Source of the DNA: Pseudomonadota bacterium
GTDB lineage: Bacteria > Desulfobacterota > Desulfovibrionia > Desulfovibrionales > Desulfovibrionaceae
Assembly (NCBI GenBank): GCA_023450535.1
Contig: JAEXGX010000444.1
Coordinates: forward strand, 1 to 13,734
Direction of reading: 5' to 3'
DNA: 13,734 nt
In this document: piece by piece, positions 1-7,010 of the stretch
How the letters are laid out: the number at the start of each line of letters is the position of its first letter
Position numbering within the stretch: position 1 is the stretch's first letter
Program-made: the position numbers and the translations under genes
The notes under the pieces: model-generated
What the model was told of the DNA's origin: nothing
The model's input: the letters and a program-made list of their open reading frames with translations, nothing else
Databases searched by the model: none

Positions 1-6
1 ATAAGT

Positions 7-32
7 GGGCCGTCCGCTAAGGCGGACGGCCC
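7..32. terminator. Intrinsic terminator after the ASST1-HHH1 cassette
   Basis: A perfect 11-bp inverted repeat (7-17 with 22-32, loop TAAG) starts 6 bases beyond the stop codon of the minus-strand HHH gene. On the plus strand the stem is followed by TTTTAA. On the minus strand only ACTTAT is visible before the window edge, so the T-tract is better for a plus-strand transcript. It may act in both directions and separate convergent genes, but the gene beyond position 1 cannot be seen. Confidence 0.75.
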
Positions 33-38
33 TTTTAA

Positions 39-365
39 TCAGCACTTGGAGGGTCCGAGCACCATATCTGCATTTTCGGGATCATACCAGACGCTGTCGT
101 TTTCTTCGACGGGCATCATGGCTTCAAAGGTGCTGTTGTCCAGGCCGGGCACCTTCATCAGGTCGTCGGCAAACTTGAACGGGGCCTTTTTGGAGGTTTC
201 AATGATAGATTTGGCCAGTTCTTCCGTGATGTTGGCATCCGGAATAGCCATCAACTGCTCCACCGTGGCCTTATTCAGGTCAAAGGGGGCGGGTTCTTCA
301 GCATGGGCCATGCCGCCGAACGTCAGCGTGGCGGCGGCGATGAGCATGGCGAAAAAACGTTTCAT
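39..365 (-). CDS. Secreted ComEA-like helix-hairpin-helix protein (HHH1)
   Basis: A 108-residue protein. Residues 1-22 form a Sec-type signal peptide (MKRFF, hydrophobic core, cleavage near AHA-EE), so the product should be periplasmic. Residues about 28-85 match the ComEA/HHH_3 pattern: FDLNKATVEQLMAIP, then AKSIIETSKKAPFKFADDLMKVPGL. The tail is acidic and aromatic and ends in a lone Cys. The turn glycines of both hairpins are poorly kept (PDANIT and PGLDN instead of PGIG), so DNA binding is doubtful and a structural or partner-binding role is more likely (inference). The start has AAGGAG and a nearer AAGGA upstream. It lies 36 bases after the ASST-like gene and should share its transcript. 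A paralogue is at 8595-8918, also beside an ASST-like gene. Confidence 0.88.
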   Translation of the reverse strand: MKRFFAMLIAAATLTFGGMAHAEEPAPFDLNKATVEQLMAIPDANITEELAKSIIETSKKAPFKFADDLMKVPGLDNSTFEAMMPVEENDSVWYDPENADMVLGPSKC

Positions 366-401
366 AATCCTTGTACTCCTTGAATGTTATTGCCGGGATG
401 G

Positions 402-1877
402 CTAGCCCTTATAGGCTGTCTTGCTGGCAGGCAGACGCCAATCCTTGTTCGTGGGCGGAACGACTTCATATTCCGCAGGCTTCTTGATCTGCGGGACGTA
501 GTCATAAGGCACACGGTAGGCACGGTATACCAGGTTGAAGTTGCCCTTCGGGTTGTACCAGGGGCTGATGTATTCCCACACGACTTCGTGATCGGGAGTA
601 ACTTCCTGAAGCTGACCGACGGCACCGTTGGTGATCAAAGTGTTACCGTTGGGCAGACGCTGAGCAGAGCTGACATAGTCGCTGTAGAACTTGTAGCCTT
701 CGCGCAGGCCCATGGTGGCGGCGGAGTGTTCCCACACCTTTTCCAGCGTGACGGGGTTGAACTCGATGACGCGCGAAGAGTCGCGGCGGGAGTTGGACCA
801 GCCGGTTTCGGTGGCGGGGTTGCGGCGCCCGTAGCCGGAGTAGCCGCCGTTGTCGTAAATCATAATGTTGCCCGCGCCGGGAAGACCGGCCGGAATCATG
901 TGGGTATGATGCTGGCCGACAATCTGGCCAAGCCTGCTCAGGGCGCGGCCCTTCTGCGCTTCACCGTTCATGTACCACACGGAATCCTTGTAGTAATCCG
1001 GGCCGATGTGCCAGGCGATCTTTTTCGTCTTTTTGTCAATGATATAACTGGTCTGAGTCTGGCGGTTGGAAACGATGAGGTTATCCGGATGGAAGCAGGC
1101 GTACTTCACCGGGTCTTCATCGTACCAATGGTTCGGGCCGAGCTTGGACATGGAGTTACAGTGGATCCAGTCCGCCGCCTTGACGCCCGGAGTACGGGTA
1201 ACCTGCCAGGTCGGATACTTGAACATGGTGGCTTTGAACTCATCGTCGAAAGGCATTTCGTCGAAGTGATCGCTGAAGCGGTAATCCCAGACGATCTTAT
1301 TGTTCTTGTCCACTTCAAAAATGTAGTCATCATCCAGAGGCGAACGCGCGGTGAGCGTGTAACCGTTGTCTTCCGGTGTGGTAAACAGGTGCGAAAGCAC
1401 CAGAATATTCTCATCCGGTTCGAAAAGAACTTCCTGCGTCGGGCTGTAATAACCGGTGGGGCTGCTGTGCACCTGGTAGTCGTGGTGCATGCCCGCGAGC
1501 GGGATATTACGTACGATTTTACCTTCGAAATCACAGATGGAAAGGTCGGCGGAATGGGGATCGCCATACGTGCGACCAGCCATCTCCGGCTTCTGGCGGG
1601 TAGCCCCCATAACGTAGCCGCCCTTGAGGATCTTGGTGGGATGCTCCAGCTCGCTGACGTGCTTCCAATCCTTCACCACGTTGCCATTCATGTCAATGAG
1701 GACGCAACCCTCCCCCGCTGTTTCCACACCGAACACGGTAAAGCCGCTCCAACACTTTTCAGGTTTGTAAACGGTGGTGCCGTGAGGGAACACGGTGGGG
1801 AAGGCATGGCCCATACGGGGCATCATGGCAACGCCTGCAGTCGCGGCCATACCCATGAGAAAATGACGTCGATTCAC
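402..1877 (-). CDS. Arylsulfotransferase-like beta-propeller protein with Tat signal (ASST1)
   Basis: A 491-residue protein. The GTG start at 1877 has GAGGG 7-8 bases upstream and opens with NRRHFLMG, a twin-arginine motif, then a hydrophobic stretch and a likely cut after GHA (about residue 25). It should therefore be exported folded to the periplasm. The body has the repeated short blades of the arylsulfotransferase family (VLIDMNGNVVKDW, SYIIDKKTKKIAWHIGP, VIEFNPVTLEKVWEHS, SAQRLPNGNTLI). Candidate active-site segments are MHHDYQVH (130-137), DWIHCNS (236-242) and GQHHTH (321-326). The family transfers sulfuryl groups between phenolic compounds. The well-studied enterobacterial enzymes are about 600 residues, so this is a short form. 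I could not confirm the residue equivalent to the sulfurylated His; the likely strand reads SSAQRLPNGN with no His. Activity is therefore uncertain. It is first in an operon with HHH1 and has a sigma-54-type promoter. Confidence 0.85.
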   Translation of the reverse strand: MNRRHFLMGMAATAGVAMMPRMGHAFPTVFPHGTTVYKPEKCWSGFTVFGVETAGEGCVLIDMNGNVVKDWKHVSELEHPTKILKGGYVMGATRQKPEMAGRTYGDPHSADLSICDFEGKIVRNIPLAGMHHDYQVHSSPTGYYSPTQEVLFEPDENILVLSHLFTTPEDNGYTLTARSPLDDDYIFEVDKNNKIVWDYRFSDHFDEMPFDDEFKATMFKYPTWQVTRTPGVKAADWIHCNSMSKLGPNHWYDEDPVKYACFHPDNLIVSNRQTQTSYIIDKKTKKIAWHIGPDYYKDSVWYMNGEAQKGRALSRLGQIVGQHHTHMIPAGLPGAGNIMIYDNGGYSGYGRRNPATETGWSNSRRDSSRVIEFNPVTLEKVWEHSAATMGLREGYKFYSDYVSSAQRLPNGNTLITNGAVGQLQEVTPDHEVVWEYISPWYNPKGNFNLVYRAYRVPYDYVPQIKKPAEYEVVPPTNKDWRLPASKTAYKG

Positions 1878-1903
1878 AATACACCCTCTTGTCAGAAGTG
1901 CGC

Positions 1904-1923
1904 GGTTCGCCGGACGGCGAACC
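1904..1923 (-). other. Hairpin in the 5' leader of the ASST1 mRNA
   Basis: An 8-bp perfect inverted repeat (1904-1911 with 1916-1923, 4-base loop). It lies between the predicted transcription start (near 1932) and the GTG start at 1877, about 27 bases before the start codon. It has no T-run, so it is not a terminator. It may protect the 5' end of the mRNA or tune translation. The function is inferred only from position. Confidence 0.5.
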
Positions 1924-1942
1924 CCAATTTTACATATATTTA

Positions 1943-1959
1943 AGCAAAAAACGTACCGT
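1943..1959 (-). promoter_or_regulatory. Sigma-54 (-24/-12) promoter for ASST1-HHH1
   Basis: Read on the minus strand the site is ACGGTACGTTTTTTGCT. GG and GC are separated by exactly 10 bases, with TACG after GG and TTTGCT at the -12 box, close to the consensus TGGCACG-N4-TTGCW. The predicted start is near 1932, giving a leader of about 55 bases. Such promoters need an enhancer-binding activator, and an NtrC-type one is encoded at 9219-10592. Confidence 0.72.
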
Positions 1960-2010
1960 TTGCTAACTACATGTTATAGCAATGAGAAATAAAAAACTAT
2001 CTTCAAAAAC

Positions 2011-2060
2011 TGTGCGAGAGTCCGTGCGCTTTTTTTGTGATTGTGCGAATTTTCGTACAC
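2011..2060. promoter_or_regulatory. Tandem 19-bp activator-binding site candidates
   Basis: Two copies of TGTGCGA-N3-TYCGTRCRC lie at 2011-2029 and 2042-2060, with starts 31 bp apart, about three helical turns. The second is also an imperfect dyad (TGTGCGA with TCGTACA). Their centres are about 88 and 119 bp upstream of the predicted sigma-54 start near 1932, the usual distance for upstream activator sites. They are also about 250-300 bp upstream of the divergent kinase start, so they could serve both genes. The identity of the binding protein is inference. Confidence 0.5.
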
Positions 2061-2274
2061 ACCAATCACTTGTCACTCATGGTATCCTGATCTACGAGAA
2101 TCAGAAGACAGAATGATAAAATCAGCAGCCCTGAAAATTACGTGCAAGCTGCGGCGTATCTCTGCTGTCGTCATCCGTAAGCCGCAAACTGCGACACCCG
2201 CTGCCGCGCCGTAATGCAAGTGATTTTCTTGCGTCCCCCCCTGAACACCAGATATAGCAGGGCGGGCGGCGAAT

Positions 2275-2310
2275 CCCCCAAAAAAGGGGGGGGGCCATTC
2301 TTCCAGGAGA
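2275..2310 (+). promoter_or_regulatory. Homopolymer block and ribosome-binding site before the kinase
   Basis: A run of 5 C, 6 A and 9 G occupies 2275-2294 and can fold into a C/G hairpin. It is followed by AGGAG (2305-2309), 5 bases before the kinase ATG, a strong Shine-Dalgarno that supports the start at 2315. A further run of 7 C lies at 2235-2241. The rest of the 437-base gap 1878-2314 holds the sigma-54 promoter, the tandem sites and an AT-rich stretch around 1925-2010. A TTGCGT-18-TATAGC pair (2229-2258) is a weak possible promoter for the kinase. Confidence 0.45.
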
Positions 2311-2314
2311 AAAC

Positions 2315-4384
2315 ATGCCATTAAAAAAATATATTTTTTCCCCAGTGACGGCGCTCCGCTTGCGGAGCGCCGTGTCCGGATCCGGACACGGCGAGCTGCA
2401 GTCAGGTTCCGGCACAGGAAAAAAAGGGGGCTCCCTGTTCTGCCTCCTTGTGTGCATCCTGTTGCACACAATTCCGGCTTTTGGCGCAGAACGCCTGCTG
2501 ATCGGCATCCCGCGCGACCTTCCCCCGCTGGCCTTTCTCAATGCGCACGGCAGCAACCCGCGCGGCCTGTGTGTGGATCTCAGCGTCATGCTCGGCGCCA
2601 TGCTCAAACGTGAAGTGCGTTTCATTTCCGCCTCGTCGGAAGAGCTGGCTCGCCGTCTGGACGAAGGCTCCCTGGCCTTTGTCGCGGGAGCTGCTTCCTT
2701 GAACGGTGCCTCGTACCACGGCCGCGTCACGCTGATCACTCCCTTCGGCCTGAACCGCCGCATTCTGGTGAGCGCGCCGGAAACACACATCACCTGCGAG
2801 CAGGATTTTCAGAATCAACGCATTCTCGTTCTCAAAAACGACCCTTTCAGCGAAACAATTATCCAAAACGGGGGCACTCCTCTTTTTTCCAGCTCGTACA
2901 GAAGTGCGCTCCAGCGCCTGGCAAACCACGAAGCGGCCGCCTTTGTCGCGCCTTCAGGGGAGGTTGCCTCCTATATCGCTCAACAGATGAACCTCACTGA
3001 CGTACGGCTCATGGGACTCTCTCTTGAGCGGATTCCCGTCACCCTGGTACTCGGCCCGGACACCCCCGAACTCGCTACCGAGCTGACCAACGCTCTCGCT
3101 CACCTGGAAAATACGGGAAAGCTCAAGCTGCTGCGCGAAAAATGGCTGGGAAACCTCCTTGCCCAGGAACCTTTCTGGGAAACATACCGGGGGCATATTC
3201 TCGCCATTCTTTCCAGTCTGCTTTTGCTCAGCCTGCTGGCCATTGCATGGATCGTCACCCTGCGGCGACAGATCCGCCTGATTCGCCAGAAGCTTCGTTC
3301 CACCGAACGCCGTTACCGCGAACTGTTCGAAATGTCGCCCGACATGATGCTCGTGGTGGACGGCGAAGGGAGCATTGTGCTGGCGAACAAGGCAGCCAAG
3401 CTTATTTTACGCCTTGATGAAGGCACCGGACAGCTTGCGCTGAAAAATGCGTTGTGCGATCGGGGCAACGATTGCCTGGGTATAATGCTGGAGCACGCAG
3501 GCCGCCATAATTCCACACGGGAAGAAGTGCTGCTTCACCCGGCCCCGGATGAACAACGCATCATGGAATTCATTGTATTCCCCTTCTCCGCACTGGATAA
3601 AGGAGAAGCCCTGCTCTGCTGTATCGGACGCGACATCACGGAACGGCGGCAATTGGAAAAAGAACTTATCGAAATGGAACGTCTGGCCGTCATCGGCAAG
3701 ATGGCCGCCGGCATTGCCCATGAAATTAACAACCCCCTGGGCATTATTCTCGCCAATACCGATGTGGCAAAGGAAGAAACGACCGACCCTATGATGCGCC
3801 ACCTGCTGGAAACCATCCAGCGCAACGTGGAGCGCGCGGCTACCACCACCCGCCGTCTGCTGAATATCGCCATGCCCCAGACCATATGTCTTACGCCTCA
3901 GGATGCTGCTGATATTCTGCGCGACGCCCTTTCCTTTCTGCGTCCGCAAATGAAAGAAGTGAATCTCAATACCTCCGGCCTGCCGGATACCCTGCCCATA
4001 CAGGGCGACCGTATTCTGCTCGAACAGGTGTGCATCAATTTACTGCTCAATGCGCTCACCAGCATGAAAGGTAAAGGAAGCATCACCATCCGGGGCGAAA
4101 GTTTCGAACGTTCCGGAAAACCGTGGGGCCGTATTGTCATTAGCGACAACGGCACAGGCATCCCACCGGAAAACATGGACAAGATCTTCGAACCTTTCTT
4201 CACGACCAAGGGTTCACAGGGTTTTGGCCTGGGGCTGTTCTGCTCCCGCCGCATCATGGAGGCACACAAGGGAACGCTGAGCGCCGCATCCTCCCCTGGC
4301 AAGGGCGCGAGTATGGTGCTCGAATTTCCTTCCGGGCCGAAAAATGGCGCGGGGGAAATTGAAACTGTGGAAGGGGCGATGTAG
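2315..4384 (+). CDS. Membrane sensor histidine kinase with periplasmic solute-binding-type sensor and PAS domain
   Basis: A 689-residue protein. Residues 38-58 look like a signal segment (KKGGSLFCLLVCILLHTIPAFGA), unusually set behind about 37 hydrophilic residues. Residues about 60-285 resemble a family-3 solute-binding domain (RLLIGIPRDLPPLAF near its start, ending KLLREKWLG). One membrane helix spans about 293-316. A PAS domain covers about 330-440 (YRELFEMSPDMMLVVDGEG), followed by HisKA with the phospho-acceptor H469 in GIAHEINNPLG. The ATPase has the N box NLLLNA (575-580), DNGTGIP (611-617), FEPFFTTK (625-632) and GFGLGL (636-641). There is no receiver domain, so it needs a separate response regulator. 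The sigma-54 activator at 9219-10592 is the only one in the window. It is divergent from ASST1, suggesting control of that cassette. Residues 12-27 are encoded by palindromes. Confidence 0.92.
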   Translation: MPLKKYIFSPVTALRLRSAVSGSGHGELQSGSGTGKKGGSLFCLLVCILLHTIPAFGAERLLIGIPRDLPPLAFLNAHGSNPRGLCVDLSVMLGAMLKREVRFISASSEELARRLDEGSLAFVAGAASLNGASYHGRVTLITPFGLNRRILVSAPETHITCEQDFQNQRILVLKNDPFSETIIQNGGTPLFSSSYRSALQRLANHEAAAFVAPSGEVASYIAQQMNLTDVRLMGLSLERIPVTLVLGPDTPELATELTNALAHLENTGKLKLLREKWLGNLLAQEPFWETYRGHILAILSSLLLLSLLAIAWIVTLRRQIRLIRQKLRSTERRYRELFEMSPDMMLVVDGEGSIVLANKAAKLILRLDEGTGQLALKNALCDRGNDCLGIMLEHAGRHNSTREEVLLHPAPDEQRIMEFIVFPFSALDKGEALLCCIGRDITERRQLEKELIEMERLAVIGKMAAGIAHEINNPLGIILANTDVAKEETTDPMMRHLLETIQRNVERAATTTRRLLNIAMPQTICLTPQDAADILRDALSFLRPQMKEVNLNTSGLPDTLPIQGDRILLEQVCINLLLNALTSMKGKGSITIRGESFERSGKPWGRIVISDNGTGIPPENMDKIFEPFFTTKGSQGFGLGLFCSRRIMEAHKGTLSAASSPGKGASMVLEFPSGPKNGAGEIETVEGAM
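2348..2393. repeat. Two overlapping perfect palindromes inside the kinase coding sequence
   Basis: Palindrome 1 (2348-2373) has two 12-bp arms around TT. Palindrome 2 (2368-2393) is a 26-bp perfect palindrome centred on GGATCC. They share 2368-2373, so the two hairpins cannot fully form together. An AT palindrome (2324-2339) sits just upstream, directly after the start codon. The block encodes kinase residues 12-27, before the signal segment. It looks like a palindromic repeat inserted in frame, or an mRNA structure controlling translation. Confidence 0.7.
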
Positions 4385-4463
4385 CGGCCCTGCTGCACGG
4401 ATATGTAAGAACTGGAAGATGAGGTAGCGCCAAGGTTCGAGCGTTGGATTTTGGTAATTGAGC

Positions 4464-4890
4464 TTCTTTATCCTTTCGCCCTCCGGGCAGGGACGCTTTA
4501 ATTTTTTTGAACTTCTGGTGATACTGGCCCGAGTATGATATCCGGCATAGAGGCTGAAGCACAAAAGCTCATCTTCCGCAGTCTCTTCACTCTACCTGCC
4601 TGCGTGGTTTCGGAGTCCGGAACTCGCCAGATAAAAGAACTGCTTAACTTTGGATTGAGCACGCGGGAAACGAGGTAGACCGCGAAGCGGGCCGGCCTCG
4701 CGGTAAGCGTGCGGATGGTGAACAGAGAGCGGAGAAGACAGGATGGAACGATACAGGAAGGCCTGCGGGCCAGTACATGGGAGGGGTATCCCGGGAGGGG
4801 ATTGACAAGGGGAGGTGTCGGAGGGGAGGGCGAAGCCCGCCCATGACACACCTCCCCTTGTCCCTGCCCGAAGGGCGGAAGGAAAAAGAA
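4464..4890. repeat. 427-bp element with 31-bp imperfect inverted ends
   Basis: The left end (4464-4494) and right end (4860-4890) are inverted copies matching at 28 of 31 positions; each also contains its own small GC hairpin (such as GCCCGAAGGGC). The interior holds no convincing gene. It contains a 7-bp GC-rich inverted repeat near 4679-4704, a G-rich plus-strand stretch near 4780-4830 and a large hairpin at 4804-4862. It could be a non-autonomous MITE-like element or a pair of REP-type units facing each other. No target-site duplication was clear. The flanking pieces of this 634-base gap (4385-4463 and 4891-5018) show no gene and no obvious terminator for the kinase or panC; an 8-base C run lies at 5004-5011. 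Confidence 0.55.
4804..4862. repeat. Large hairpin at the right end of the element
   Basis: A 15-bp perfect stem (4804-4818 with 4848-4862) encloses a second small GGGC-GAA-GCCC hairpin (4828-4838). Neither side is followed by a T-run, so it does not look like an intrinsic terminator. The right arm runs into the right inverted end of the 427-bp element, so it is probably part of that element. Confidence 0.65.
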
Positions 4891-5018
4891 CTTATCCCAA
4901 ACGAAATTCAGTGCTCAAACCCACATGCCAACCAATCTGCGTCAGCAGCAATATCTTCAGCCTTCATGCCACACTATCTTTCTTCCAACCCCACACTGCA
5001 TATCCCCCCCCAAATACG

Positions 5019-5873
5019 CTACTCCCCTTCCCCAACGATAAAATTATCAATCAATCTGGTCTTGCCGATATACACGGCCATGGCGACCAGAACACCGTCC
5101 CGAATAGTATCGGCCGGCAACATGGTCACGCCGTCCACAGCATCCACATAATCGATCCGGGCCAGAGCCTCAACCTCGATCACTGCCCTCATGGCCGCGA
5201 CCAACGCGCGAGCGTCGCGCTCTCCCCGGGCCGCCAGTTCCTTGCCCACGGCAACGGCTCTGGACAAAACCAGTGCTGCGGCGCGTTCCTGCGCGTTCAA
5301 ATACGTGTTGCGCGAAGACTTGGCGAGGCCATCAGCCTCACGCACAATGGGGCAGCCCACGATTTCCACATCCATAGAAAGATCTCGCACCATACGACGG
5401 ATAACCGCCAGTTGTTGAGCATCCTTCTGTCCGAAAAACGCCATGTCGGGCGTCACAATGTTAAACAGCTTGGTCACGACCGTACAGACTCCGCGAAAGT
5501 GGATGGGGCGGGTTGCTCCGCAAAGCTGCTTGGGCATGTCGGACTGAATTTCCACGTACGTGGCGAAGTCCGGCGCATACATCACGGATGCGTCGGGATG
5601 GAACACCATATCGCATCCTTTGTCTTCCAGAAGCGCACAGTCATGAGCAAAATCGCGCGGGTAACTTTCCAGATCCTCGCCCGGCCCGAACTGCGTGGGA
5701 TTGACGAAAACGGACGCTACAGTTTTGTCGCACAAGGAACGCGATTTTTCGACCAGCGAAGCATGACCGGCATGCAGAAAGCCCATTGTAGGCACCAGCC
5801 CCACGCGCAAGCCCTCACGTTTCCATGCTTTTATCTGCTTGCGAACTTCAGTGACGCTTTCCGCAATAATCAT
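5019..5873 (-). CDS. panC: Pantothenate synthetase
   Basis: A 284-residue protein, the usual length for PanC. It joins D-pantoate and beta-alanine using ATP to give pantothenate, in the cytoplasm. Family signatures are VPTMGFLHAGHASLV (residues about 28-42, with the HxGH nucleotide-binding motif), VFVNPTQFGPGEDLESYPRD, HFRGVCTVVTKLFNIV, AFFGQKDAQQ and the SSRNTYL segment of the C-terminal half. The ATG at 5873 has AGGGGA upstream. It follows panB by about 100 bases on the same strand, so the two were probably co-transcribed, although a palindromic repeat lies between them. No terminator was found after its stop. Confidence 0.96.
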   Translation of the reverse strand: MIIAESVTEVRKQIKAWKREGLRVGLVPTMGFLHAGHASLVEKSRSLCDKTVASVFVNPTQFGPGEDLESYPRDFAHDCALLEDKGCDMVFHPDASVMYAPDFATYVEIQSDMPKQLCGATRPIHFRGVCTVVTKLFNIVTPDMAFFGQKDAQQLAVIRRMVRDLSMDVEIVGCPIVREADGLAKSSRNTYLNAQERAAALVLSRAVAVGKELAARGERDARALVAAMRAVIEVEALARIDYVDAVDGVTMLPADTIRDGVLVAMAVYIGKTRLIDNFIVGEGE

Positions 5874-5951
5874 ACGCTATTCCCCTGTTTTTTTAATATT
5901 TCCTGAAAAGATTTTACGTTCCCGCACAAAATTTATCTGTTGTACAGCGGC

Positions 5952-5979
5952 TAGAGCATTTCAAAGTTGAATTGCTCTA
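5952..5979. repeat. 28-bp near-palindromic repeat overlapping the panB stop codon
   Basis: The block starts TAGAGCATTTCAAAG and ends TTGCTCTA; its arms pair at 12 of 14 positions. It contributes the TAG stop codon of panB (5977-5979). A copy matching at 24 of 28 positions is at 7011-7038, and a weaker one is at 7158-7181. There is no T-run next to it, so it is a repeat or mRNA end structure rather than a clear terminator. The remaining bases between panB and panC hold only the panC ribosome-binding site and an AT-rich spacer. Confidence 0.6.
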
Positions 5980-6819
5980 CTCCCGTTCAAGCCGCGCCAG
6001 TACTTCGTCGTCACAGTCCATTTTTGCAAAAGTGTGTTCCGCAGCCGGAAAACTTCCGGCCTCCACCTCGGCGACATAAGCACGAAACGCATCCTGCATG
6101 CCCGCCCCGATCTCGGCAAAGCGCTTGACGAATTTGGGAATGAAATCGCTGTACATGCCCAACATGTCCTGGCAAACCAGAATCTGCCCGTCGCACCCGG
6201 CACCCGCGCCAATGCCGATGGTGGGGATAGTCAACTTGCGTGAAATCAGTCCCGCCAGACGGGGGGGCACACACTCCAGCACAACGGAAAAAGCGCCGGC
6301 TTCCTCAACCGTGCGAGCATCCGCAAGCAGCCTTCTGGCTCCCTCTTCGCCTTTCCCCTGAACCTTGAACCCGCTCAACGCATTGACTGATTGCGGGGTC
6401 ATGCCCAAATGCGCCTGTACCGGGATCCCCGCATCGGTAATGGCCCGGATGCTGTCCGCCACAGCCGCGCCCCCTTCCAGTTTGACGGCGTGGCCTCTGG
6501 CTTCTTTCATCAGCCTTCCGGCATTGGTCACAGCGTCATACACCGAAGCCTGATAGGACATGAACGGCATGTCGATCACCACCAGCGCGCTGGAACAGCC
6601 GCGAACCACCGCCCCGCCGTGCCGGATCATATCCTCCATAGTTACGGACAGCGTGTCCGGATAGCCCAGAATCACACAGCCCAGAGAATCTCCCACCAAA
6701 ACGCCATCCACTCCGACAGCGTCCAGCAACTTTGCGGTGGTATAATCATAGCAGGTAAGCATGGAAATCTTTTTTCCTTCCTGCTTCTTCCGCATAAATG
6801 TCGCAACCGTATTTCGCAT
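5977..6819 (-). CDS. panB: 3-methyl-2-oxobutanoate hydroxymethyltransferase
   Basis: A 280-residue protein, typical for PanB. It transfers a hydroxymethyl group from methylene-tetrahydrofolate to 2-oxoisovalerate to make ketopantoate, the first committed step of pantothenate synthesis. Signatures are KKISMLTCYDYTTAKLLD near residues 16-33, VLVGDSLGCVILGYPDTLSVT with metal-binding Asp, VVIDMPFMSYQ, AVKLEGG, VQAHLGMTPQSV and IPTIGIGAGAGCDGQILVCQDMLG. The ATG at 6819 has AAGGAAAGGGC directly upstream. It comes first in a panB-panC pair. A strong intrinsic terminator ends only 38 bases before the start, leaving no room for a normal promoter after it, which raises the question of attenuation or readthrough. 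Confidence 0.96.
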   Translation of the reverse strand: MRNTVATFMRKKQEGKKISMLTCYDYTTAKLLDAVGVDGVLVGDSLGCVILGYPDTLSVTMEDMIRHGGAVVRGCSSALVVIDMPFMSYQASVYDAVTNAGRLMKEARGHAVKLEGGAAVADSIRAITDAGIPVQAHLGMTPQSVNALSGFKVQGKGEEGARRLLADARTVEEAGAFSVVLECVPPRLAGLISRKLTIPTIGIGAGAGCDGQILVCQDMLGMYSDFIPKFVKRFAEIGAGMQDAFRAYVAEVEAGSFPAAEHTFAKMDCDDEVLARLERE

Positions 6820-6857
6820 GCCCTTTCCTTGCCCTTCCGTTCTTGCCGCAGAAAATC

Positions 6858-6931
6858 AAAAAACCGTCCGCCTTCTCCTGAATTGCCTGCCTTGTGGGAC
6901 AAACCACAACGCGGCAAGGGAAGGCGAACGG
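6858..6931 (-). terminator. Extended intrinsic terminator just upstream of panB
   Basis: On the minus strand a 12-bp stem with one G-U pair (6920-6931 with 6864-6875) is followed at once by TTTTTT (6863-6858). Inside the loop are two nested stems, 6883-6887 with 6913-6917 and 6892-6897 with 6904-6909, so the RNA would form one long arm. It may end transcription from the ASST2 operon about 280 bases upstream, or act as a leader attenuator for panB. The rest of the 391-base gap 6820-7210 holds the repeats listed at 7011-7181 and no gene. Confidence 0.7.
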
Positions 6932-7010
6932 CTCAAGAATGCCAAAGTCCCGGCCCGCGGTCGAGAAAAAAAACGAAGAAATTCGCGAGTTCTACGCCCC
7001 GGAGCAATTT

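Noticed and set aside
384..1943. 519-codon open frame on the plus strand
   Set aside because: It is antisense to ASST1, which has a signal peptide, family motifs and a promoter. The plus-strand protein has no recognisable domain and is an open-frame artefact of GC-rich codon use.
2122..2793. Minus-strand open frame of 223 codons
   Set aside because: It overlaps the kinase start and the divergent promoter region, and its protein is Arg/Ser/Pro-rich without any motif.
4780..4830. G-quadruplex in the G-rich plus strand
   Set aside because: Several GGG/GGGG runs exist, but the spacing is uneven and the stretch is partly paired in the 4804-4862 hairpin, so it is only a weak possibility.
4498..4851. 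Minus-strand open frames of 85-117 codons in the kinase-panC gap
   Set aside because: They lie inside the repeat element, have Pro/Ser/Arg-rich sequence without a domain, and mostly lack a ribosome-binding site.
4815..5906. 363-codon open frame on the plus strand
   Set aside because: It is antisense to panC, whose identity is certain, and begins inside the hairpin of the 427-bp element.
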